The notes beneath the pieces were generated by a model. That model did no database searches. It saw only the letters and a program-made list of their open reading frames with translations, and had not been told where the DNA came from. A stretch of DNA of 40,597 bases, taken from assembly GCA_017624115.1 (NCBI GenBank), contig JAGANQ010000006.1:1-40597 (forward strand), read 5' to 3'. Positions 31,043 to 37,749 of this stretch are shown here, in pieces. Position numbers and translations under genes: made by a program. This stretch comes from Lachnospiraceae bacterium (GTDB lineage Bacteria; Bacillota; Clostridia; Lachnospirales; Lachnospiraceae). Every line of letters starts with the position of its first letter. Within the stretch, counting starts at the first letter, position 1.

Positions 31043-34000
31043 TTATATTGTCTCTATACGGAATACATTAACCTTATCATCGTAGTAAGCTTTTGTGCCC
31101 TTTACATAGGACGCGATGGCACTGACCTCCATGACAAATTGTCTGGTGTCTGTCACGTAAGGCTCTCCGTCCATCAGATTTTCTTTGCCGTCTACCAGAA
31201 GATGTGTCATACCTGCCTCTGCGATAATAGTGTGACCGTCTGAGGTAAGTGTCAGGCGTTTGCTGTCCTCGTCATAATGAAAATCAAAAGCATCCGGCGG
31301 CACCGCGCCCTTCAGGCGTTCCAGTATGCAGAGGACGGCACCCCAGATACAGCCGTTCTTGTTGACACTGCGGACACCGCGGGTATCTGGCTCCTGACCA
31401 TTGATGAGAATCTTGCAGTAGAGCTGATCCTCGGGAATGTATTTCTGGGCATCGGCTTCAGGAATAGCAGGAATATACTGTGTATTTTCTGGTATATTGT
31501 CCGGGTAGTTTTCATAATCGGCAACCAGCTTCGTCAAGGAGTAGTCATTAAGGCTTACCTGCTGTGTCATACATTCTGCAGTGACAGGCGCAAGCCCTTC
31601 CATGCAGGCAGTCAGGCGAAGCTTTCCGGCAGTCCTTGTGGAACGGACAAAGACACGGTTGTAGCCACATTCTGCAAAGACATGATTCTCGTGGATGACA
31701 CTGTCATCCCTGCCATATCCTTCAAAGCGTCCGCTGTTGTAGCCGCCGAGGAAAATTCCTTCGCCCTCCAGTGTGAAATCAATACGGCTGTCACAGAGCG
31801 GGCAGATACGGCTTTGTTTGTCCACAACCTGAATATCTGCATAGGCGATATCGGCGCCGTCAGCCAGCAGACCGGCAGGAGAGGTGTGGAGGGTGAGGAC
31901 GAGGTGGTCTGGTGCCCCGGCAGTCTGTATCGTATCTGCGGCGATTTCTTTGCCGCTGTAGTCGTAAGCGATTGCATGGATTTCGCCCTGTCTGGTGATG
32001 TCTACGCCCGGGAATGCAAAGACGAAGGTGTCTGTCGGCTTGTCGCAGGTGCCGACTTTATCACCGTTCACAAACAGCTCTACTCTGGCAACGTGGTAGC
32101 TGCCGAACACATATATTGTCTTTTCCTTTGGATTGCGGTAAGCATATTCACCGGTTTTCACCCAGAAGCTGCCATTAAAGGTCTTTAACGGATAACGGTA
32201 GTTTTTATCGTCCTTCGAATCCTCTGGAGGATAATTCCAGTGTCCGGCGATTTTCAGTGACGGGGTGCCGGACTGCATGACACGGAAGATATCAAAGTTC
32301 TGCTTTTTATTTCTCACGGCATCGACTCTGCCGCTCATACGTCCGTTTTCACTGAATGCCTGTCTGCCGTGCTGTGCAGAATCCGTCCAGCACAGGGCTG
32401 CACAGGCGCTGTACCAGTCCCTGTGGGAGCCGCCGCCGATACGGTCATGGAAGAATTCACTGTAGCCTCTGGCGGCTGCCAGTGCCAGATCCTCCGAGGT
32501 CAAATCATAAAAATCGGCACCCGGCTGCTTGCGCCCGCCTTTTCCGAGCCATTTATTGTCATAGTCAAAATCCGGCGGCGTGAAGTCGTCCCAGATTCTT
32601 CTTGGAGCTTCCTCACGCAGATATTCGGTTTCGGTAATCGGTCCATGCTCTGCCAGGAATCTTGCGGCATGTCGGTTCAGCATAGTCCCGACATATTCTG
32701 ATTCCTCCAGTACATCGACCGTGTTGATGGTGCGGCAGCCCATAAATCTGCCGCGCTTACTGTCCAGCTTTTCCTTGAGCAGCCGCATTTCCTTCATATG
32801 CTCTTTGCTAATCGAGTTGTTTCCTGCCTCCCAGAAAAAGATGGAAGGGTGGTTGCGGAAAGCGATGATAACATCACGCATCAGTTCTACACGCTGATCC
32901 CACTGGCGCCCGAAGTTCTCACGCTCCTTATCACCGGCAGGCTGGGTGCAGACGATACCGTGCCTGTCAAAGGAGCGGATATCGGCAGGAGAAGCGGCAA
33001 CGTGCATAAAGCGGATATGGTTGGCATTGCTCTCGCGAATTAACCGGGCATCCATATCCTTCAGCCATTCCGGGGCAATGCCGATGGCAGCCCATTCGTT
33101 TGCTGCACGCTGGGCATAGCCGCGCAGCCAGACCGGCTCACCGTTCACTGTGATACCACGGTTTTTGTCATAACCAAGCTTATAGAAACCGGTTTCAATC
33201 TGCGTGCTGTCAAGACACCCCTCATCAGTCCAGAGGGAGATTTCCACACGGTATAGATACGGGTCGTCAATGCTCCAGAAGCGCAGCTTGTGTGTACTGG
33301 AAACAGCGGTCAGAACCGTTACATGGACAGAATCTGTTTTTGTAGGTGCGACGAGAGTTTCGTCCTGCTCTGCATATTTACCGATACCGTTTTCTTCTTT
33401 CCATATGTAGGCATCCTCCGGCGTGATGGAGAGCGGAGAGGACAGGCTTCCTGCAGGAGCAGCTTTTTCCTTTGCAGATGAGAAGGAGAAAACCTCTGTT
33501 CCGTCAAGTTTACATAATTTTACCTCCAGCCATGTACTTACAGGAGCAGTACTTTCGTTGCGGATTTCTGCTTCTACACAGATTTGTGCTGTGCGCTCTG
33601 TGAGATTATAGCTCTTGCCGTAGATATAACAGCCTTTGGTCTGCAGATTGCTGTAGAGAGGCAGTGTCAGATAGACCTGTGGCTTGAAATGGATTTTTAC
33701 CGGTCTGGTGATGCCGCCGACGGAAGGATTGAAATCGTTACAGTTCCAGAAGAAGCCGACACCTTCTTTATCGGCAGGCAGCTTTTTCTCCTGTGACAGC
33801 AGATAGGAGCCTGGCGTGACGTCCGGCTTGTTCGGCGTCTCTGCGATGCAGCAGGAGATATTTCTGGTAGCGGTATTATCGGTAGCAATGGCAATCAGGT
33901 TTTCTTTGTCATACTGAATGAACGGTGTAATATCGAAGCCGAAGGGTGCGACACCAGCCTCGTAATAGCCTGCCATCGTACCATTTACATAGAGATAGCA

Positions 34001-34327
34001 GGTCTGGCGCATACCTTCGAATTCCAGCAGAACCTTGTGGCTGTTATGTTCCTTTGGAACAGAGAGCCATTTGCGGTAAAAACCAAAGGTACGTTTCTGA
34101 CCGCTTCCGGCATCCTGGATTCTGGCGCGGAATAAATCTACGTCATTAAAGGTGTGGGGCAGCGTGACCTCCTGCCAGTTTTCTTCCCTAAAATCCGGCT
34201 CGTAGAAATAATGTCCGGCTGAGTCCTTCCAACGCTCCAGAGCATCCTTTAAAGGAAATACATCTGCCAAAAGGAATTTCCAGCCATAGTGAAGATAAAA
34301 GCTTTGTCCGATACTGTCTGAATTCAT
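31043..34327 (-). CDS. Glycoside hydrolase family 2 protein with unusual acid/base site
   Basis: A 1094-residue GH2 (beta-galactosidase/glucuronidase superfamily) protein. The sugar-binding jelly roll (about 1-190), Ig-like domains (about 230-420) and TIM barrel (about 430-700) are in order, followed by C-terminal Ig-like parts (about 750-960). A final domain (about 985-1094; VDGKENLMDGEPYV...RQFVMEVSAIASYVKG) looks like the copper-amine-oxidase N-terminal/peptidoglycan-type module. At the canonical NE the protein has W499-E-A-G-N-N504, so Glu is replaced by Asn; the candidate nucleophile region TETEYL has Glu568. No signal peptide. ATG 34327 follows AGGAGG. An earlier ATG at 34378 is unlikely. 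Confidence 0.85.
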   Translation of the reverse strand: MNSDSIGQSFYLHYGWKFLLADVFPLKDALERWKDSAGHYFYEPDFREENWQEVTLPHTFNDVDLFRARIQDAGSGQKRTFGFYRKWLSVPKEHNSHKVLLEFEGMRQTCYLYVNGTMAGYYEAGVAPFGFDITPFIQYDKENLIAIATDNTATRNISCCIAETPNKPDVTPGSYLLSQEKKLPADKEGVGFFWNCNDFNPSVGGITRPVKIHFKPQVYLTLPLYSNLQTKGCYIYGKSYNLTERTAQICVEAEIRNESTAPVSTWLEVKLCKLDGTEVFSFSSAKEKAAPAGSLSSPLSITPEDAYIWKEENGIGKYAEQDETLVAPTKTDSVHVTVLTAVSSTHKLRFWSIDDPYLYRVEISLWTDEGCLDSTQIETGFYKLGYDKNRGITVNGEPVWLRGYAQRAANEWAAIGIAPEWLKDMDARLIRESNANHIRFMHVAASPADIRSFDRHGIVCTQPAGDKERENFGRQWDQRVELMRDVIIAFRNHPSIFFWEAGNNSISKEHMKEMRLLKEKLDSKRGRFMGCRTINTVDVLEESEYVGTMLNRHAARFLAEHGPITETEYLREEAPRRIWDDFTPPDFDYDNKWLGKGGRKQPGADFYDLTSEDLALAAARGYSEFFHDRIGGGSHRDWYSACAALCWTDSAQHGRQAFSENGRMSGRVDAVRNKKQNFDIFRVMQSGTPSLKIAGHWNYPPEDSKDDKNYRYPLKTFNGSFWVKTGEYAYRNPKEKTIYVFGSYHVARVELFVNGDKVGTCDKPTDTFVFAFPGVDITRQGEIHAIAYDYSGKEIAADTIQTAGAPDHLVLTLHTSPAGLLADGADIAYADIQVVDKQSRICPLCDSRIDFTLEGEGIFLGGYNSGRFEGYGRDDSVIHENHVFAECGYNRVFVRSTRTAGKLRLTACMEGLAPVTAECMTQQVSLNDYSLTKLVADYENYPDNIPENTQYIPAIPEADAQKYIPEDQLYCKILINGQEPDTRGVRSVNKNGCIWGAVLCILERLKGAVPPDAFDFHYDEDSKRLTLTSDGHTIIAEAGMTHLLVDGKENLMDGEPYVTDTRQFVMEVSAIASYVKGTKAYYDDKVNVFRIETI

Positions 34328-34361
34328 AAAAACCTCCTGTTTTAACAAATCTCTTATAGGC

Positions 34362-34367
34362 AGTATA
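34362..34367 (-). promoter_or_regulatory. -10 box of the GH2-GH115 operon
   Basis: On the minus strand TATACT (34367-34362) lies 35 nt before the GH2 start. No good -35 at 16-18 nt is visible, consistent with an activator such as the divergent AraC protein. Confidence 0.5.
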
Positions 34368-34429
34368 GCACATTGCATTTCAAAAAGTCTTTTCTCTAGT
34401 TGTTTTATTGCTATGAAATATTACTCTGA

Positions 34430-34458
34430 TTGACTTATTTGCGAAAGACTGATATAAC
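34430..34458 (+). promoter_or_regulatory. araC-type regulator promoter
   Basis: TTGACT (34430-34435), 17-nt spacer, TATAAC (34453-34458), about 30 nt upstream of the preferred TTG start. Confidence 0.75.
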
Positions 34459-34488
34459 AGAGATAAAGCTTAAGAAGGAGTGACTGGT

Positions 34489-35373
34489 TTGAAAAATAAT
34501 ATGGAATATTTGCCGGAGGGAGTGCTGCTGTCACGTATTGAAAGAGATTATGCCTACAGCACAGAGCAGTATCATCATCATGCGGGATATGAGATTTATT
34601 TTCTGAATCACGGTGAGAGGGAATTTGTATGCGCGGGACGGATGTTTACACTGCGGGAGGGGGAGGTTTTCTTAGTAAGACCGGATGTGCTGCACTATGC
34701 GTATGGGGAGACACCACATGAGAAATATGGAGTGGAATTCTCAGAGAAACACATTTCCCACTATCTGACACCATCGGCGCGGGAGGAATTCTTGAGTATT
34801 TTTGAGCAGAATCATATCGTGCTGGGCGAAGAAGAACAGGAGGAATTCCGCAGGGTATATAGAGAGACGATGCAATGCTTTCAGGCAGAGAAACGTGACA
34901 ACAGTCTGTGCTTTGCGGGAGTGCTGTCTATGCTGGCTCTTCTTAAGGGGGCACTGGCACGCCAGGAGAGTCAGGCAGGCCGGGAGGCACAGCCATGGCA
35001 GGACGCACCGGAGAGTCTTAGGACGGTTATCGCCTATATCAGGGGGCATTATACGGGGATTCATGCACTGGAAGATATTGCAGAGTCATGTTATGTAAAT
35101 AAGTATTATCTCAGCCGGGGCTTTAAGAAATATATGGGTATTACAGTCATGGAATATATCAATCTGCTGCGGATGGAGCAGGCATGCGAGCTGTTAGTTA
35201 AGACAGGACTGGAGGTGGGAGAGATAGCTGAAAGCTGTGGATTTATCAATAAAAGTCATTTTTCTACGCTGTTCAAACGCTATATGGGTACATCGCCGAC
35301 AGAATTCAAGAAGGCGAGAAAGGGATATCGTGGTTCATCGGATAAGAGGTGGTTCGGTGACGGACAGGTATGA
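34489..35373 (+). CDS. AraC family regulator of the GH2-GH115 operon
   Basis: A 294-residue protein. The N-terminal cupin-like ligand domain (about 10-90) contains EQYHHHAGYEIYFLNHG and LVRPDVLHYAYG. Two helix-turn-helix units follow at about 185-285: ALEDIAESCYVNKYYLSRGFKKYMG and EVGEIAESCGFINKSHFSTLFKRYMG. The TTG at 34489 has AAGGAG 8 nt upstream, so it is the favoured start. A GTG at 34480 overlaps that site and the ATG at 34501 is 20 nt away. It faces the glycosidase operon divergently, so it probably activates it on a sugar signal. Its end overlaps padR by 17 nt. Confidence 0.88.
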   Translation: MKNNMEYLPEGVLLSRIERDYAYSTEQYHHHAGYEIYFLNHGEREFVCAGRMFTLREGEVFLVRPDVLHYAYGETPHEKYGVEFSEKHISHYLTPSAREEFLSIFEQNHIVLGEEEQEEFRRVYRETMQCFQAEKRDNSLCFAGVLSMLALLKGALARQESQAGREAQPWQDAPESLRTVIAYIRGHYTGIHALEDIAESCYVNKYYLSRGFKKYMGITVMEYINLLRMEQACELLVKTGLEVGEIAESCGFINKSHFSTLFKRYMGTSPTEFKKARKGYRGSSDKRWFGDGQV

Positions 35374-35695
35374 GAAGCAGCTAAAGAAAGGCATATTGGA
35401 GATTCTGGTGCTGAAGCTTCTGGAAAGGGAAGAAAAGTATGGTTACCAGCTTATACAGGAGCTGCGGGATAAGAGTGATGGAATGTTTACTCTTAAGGAA
35501 GGGACACTGTACCCGATTCTGTACCGGCTTGAGGAGGAGACGCTGATTGCGAGCCGGTGGAGTGAGCCTAAGGGAAAAGAGGTTGCAAGAAAATATTATG
35601 CAATAACACCGGAGGGCAGAGAGGTATTAGGGCGTCTTATCGGATTGTGGAAAGAATTTTCAGGACAGGTGTCCGGTATATTAGAGGAGGATTAG
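35357..35695 (+). CDS. PadR family transcriptional regulator
   Basis: A 112-residue winged-helix regulator. The PadR pattern KKGILEILVLKLLEREEKYGYQLIQEL, GTLYPILYRLEEETLI and YYAITPEGREVL is complete. The start is a GTG at 35357 with AGAGGTGG just upstream, overlapping the end of the AraC gene by 17 nt, so translation is likely coupled. The ATG-like longer reading would start inside AraC. It is followed after 2 nt by a HAAS-type stub; PadR and HAAS genes often form autoregulated pairs. Confidence 0.9.
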   Translation: MTDRYEKQLKKGILEILVLKLLEREEKYGYQLIQELRDKSDGMFTLKEGTLYPILYRLEEETLIASRWSEPKGKEVARKYYAITPEGREVLGRLIGLWKEFSGQVSGILEED

Positions 35696-35697
35696 AG

Positions 35698-35823
35698 ATG
35701 GACAAGGAAAGCTACATAAAGGAAGTGGAAAAGAACCTGCTTTGCAGGAAGGAAAAGAAAACGGGGATATGCAGGGATTTAAAATCTGATATTGAGGCAG
35801 CCATGGAAAATGCTGCACAGTGA
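35698..35823 (+). CDS. Truncated HAAS (PadR-associated) protein
   Basis: A 41-codon gene with GAGGAGG and ATG 2 nt after the PadR stop. It reads MDKESYIKEVEKNLLC and CRDLKSDIEAAMENA, the typical N-terminal helices of HAAS-domain proteins (DUF1700-like), which are normally 150-300 residues with membrane helices. It stops right after the first helical domain with no membrane part. It could be a short, functional helper or a decayed gene; the signature in the helices is moderately clear. Confidence 0.55.
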   Translation: MDKESYIKEVEKNLLCRKEKKTGICRDLKSDIEAAMENAAQ

Positions 35824-35889
35824 ATCTGGCAGCTTTTCCGCCCTTTTAAAGCATAAATGGATGTCTTGTGCAGCCGTCATATTTTGTAA

Positions 35890-35918
35890 TTGAAACAAAA
35901 AGGTAAAAAGACTATAAT
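35890..35918 (+). promoter_or_regulatory. Promoter of the SLC13-like permease
   Basis: TTGAAA (35890-35895), 17-nt spacer, TATAAT (35913-35918), about 33 nt before the start codon. Confidence 0.75.
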
Positions 35919-35951
35919 AGTGGCAAAGAAAGTTGTGAGGAGGGGCAGGGA

Positions 35952-37073
35952 ATGAAGAATTCAGAAAAAATAAAGGAGCTTTTCAGAAAGGAAACGGTAC
36001 TCTGTATAGCAGCAATACTGGCGGTAATTTCTGCTTTTGTTGTGACACCGGACAGAGAATATCTGGGGTACATAGATGTAAGAGTGCTGTCGCTGCTGTT
36101 CAGTCTGATGGTTGTTATGGCGGGGCTGCAGAAGAGAGGAATATTTACTGCTCTCGCATCGGTGCTTATTCCAAGAGCAAACCATACAGGACAGCTTAGA
36201 TTACTGTTGGTGTTTTTATGCTTTTTTTCTTCCATGCTGATTACTAATGATGTATCTTTGATTACTTTTGTTCCATTTACAGTTATAATTTATACTATGG
36301 CAGGGCTACGGGAGCAGATGCTTTCTGTGATTGTGCTGCAGACAATAGCCGCAAATCTGGGAAGTATGCTGACTCCTGTTGGAAATCCGCAAAACCTTTA
36401 TTTGTATTCTATATCGGGTATGAAAATGGGAGAATTTATCATGACAATGCTGCCGCTTACGCTGGTTTCGGGAGTGCTGCTGTATGTTTGCTGTGTCATA
36501 CCTAAAAAGCAGGAGCTTCATGCGGAGCTTGAACAAAAACAGCTTTGCCCTGACAAAAGCGGTAAGCTTTGCATTGGCTTTTATGCGGTGCTTTTTGTGA
36601 TAAGCCTGCTCTCGGTACTGAGGATAGTACCGTATCAGATACCGCTTTTTCTGGCTGTAGTGGGAGCTTTTTTTACAGACAGACAGATATTGAGGAAGGT
36701 AGATTACAGCCTGCTGCTGACCTTTGTGAGCTTTTTTATCTTTATTGGAAACATGGGAAGAATAGAGCCGGTGAAGATGTTTTTGTCTGACATTCTGACA
36801 GGCAGAGAACTGATTGTCGGCTTCTTAAGCAGTCAGATTATCAGCAATGTTCCGGCAGCAGTACTGCTGTCCGGTTTCACAAATAACTGGCAGGAGCTTT
36901 TGAAGGGTGTAAATATAGGAGGTCTGGGGACGCTGATAGCATCCATGGCAAGCCTTATCTCCTACAAGCTGTATGTAAAGGAAGAACCGGACAGAAAGCT
37001 TGCGTATTTGTGCCGTTTTACGGGAATGAATATCTTGTTTGCAGTAGTTTTACTGGTTGCAGGTCGTATTTGA
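35952..37073 (+). CDS. SLC13/ArsB-type ion or carboxylate permease
   Basis: A 373-residue membrane protein with about ten helices from the ion transporter superfamily (SLC13 carboxylate, ArsB, NhaD). The paired re-entrant loop motifs are visible: SMLITNDVSLITFVPF plus LTPVGNPQNLYLYS in the first half and SNVPAAVLLSG in the second. Length is at the short end of the family. The substrate cannot be told: citrate, dicarboxylate, arsenite or Na+ are options. No arsenic or citrate genes are nearby. It is followed after 26 nt by a GreA-like gene. Confidence 0.85.
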   Translation: MKNSEKIKELFRKETVLCIAAILAVISAFVVTPDREYLGYIDVRVLSLLFSLMVVMAGLQKRGIFTALASVLIPRANHTGQLRLLLVFLCFFSSMLITNDVSLITFVPFTVIIYTMAGLREQMLSVIVLQTIAANLGSMLTPVGNPQNLYLYSISGMKMGEFIMTMLPLTLVSGVLLYVCCVIPKKQELHAELEQKQLCPDKSGKLCIGFYAVLFVISLLSVLRIVPYQIPLFLAVVGAFFTDRQILRKVDYSLLLTFVSFFIFIGNMGRIEPVKMFLSDILTGRELIVGFLSSQIISNVPAAVLLSGFTNNWQELLKGVNIGGLGTLIASMASLISYKLYVKEEPDRKLAYLCRFTGMNILFAVVLLVAGRI

Positions 37074-37099
37074 TATTATGAAGGAAGAAGGAGCAGAAC

Positions 37100-37600
37100 A
37101 TGAAAAATCAGTTGACGAAAAATGATATAAAAAAGATACAGGAAGAAATCGACTATCGTAAGCTGGTCGTACGCAAGGAAGCAATCGAGGCAGTGAAGGA
37201 AGCACGTGCACAGGGTGATTTAAGTGAAAATTTTGAATATTATGCGGCAAAGAAGGATAAGAATAAAAACGAAAGCCGTATCCGCTATCTGGAGAGGATG
37301 ATTAAGACAGCACAGATAGTCTCTGATGAGTCAAAAGAGGATGAGGTAGGTATTAATAATACGGTGGAAGTCTATATGGAAGACGAAGACGAGACAGAGA
37401 CCTTCAAACTGGTGACAAGTATCCGCGGGAATTCTCTTAAAGGGATGATAAGTACCGAGTCACCGCTTGGAAGGGCAATTCTGGGAAAGAAAGCCGGAGA
37501 CCGTGTCTATGTGGCAGTCAATGAAAATGCCGGTTATTATGTGCAAATCAGGTCAATCAAAAATACAGATGATCAAAATGATAAAATACGAAGCTTTTAG
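37100..37600 (+). CDS. GreA/GreB-like transcript cleavage factor
   Basis: A 166-residue protein: N-terminal coiled-coil hairpin (about 1-80) with the tip motif GDLSENFEYYAAK holding the acidic residues that enter the RNA polymerase channel. A C-terminal FKBP-like domain (about 85-160) contains ESPLGRAILGKKAGDRV. Length and motifs match GreA. It lacks the usual TRNVVxxG extension and has an added acidic stretch (EDEDETETF), so it may be a paralogue rather than the housekeeping factor. It lies 26 nt after the permease gene and may be cotranscribed. Confidence 0.88.
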   Translation: MKNQLTKNDIKKIQEEIDYRKLVVRKEAIEAVKEARAQGDLSENFEYYAAKKDKNKNESRIRYLERMIKTAQIVSDESKEDEVGINNTVEVYMEDEDETETFKLVTSIRGNSLKGMISTESPLGRAILGKKAGDRVYVAVNENAGYYVQIRSIKNTDDQNDKIRSF

Positions 37601-37683
37601 GCAAAAGGTACTATTTAATACAATGAAAAAGATTATAAAAATGTAACGGAAAAGCAAAATTGCAAAAAAAATACAATGGATGA

Positions 37684-37712
37684 TTGAATTTATCAGAAAA
37701 AAGAAGTATAAT
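37684..37712 (+). promoter_or_regulatory. Promoter of the EAL protein
   Basis: TTGAAT (37684-37689), 17-nt spacer, TATAAT (37707-37712). AGGTG-type RBS (GGAGGT 37735-37740) is 9 nt before the ATG. Confidence 0.75.
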
Positions 37713-37749
37713 TGGTAGAAAAGAGTTTTGATTTGGAGGTGCAGGGACT

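Noticed and set aside
31277..32188. 303-codon plus-strand frame inside the GH2 gene
   Set aside because: It is antisense to GH2 domain sequence and has no start signals; GC-rich codon bias makes long shadows likely there.
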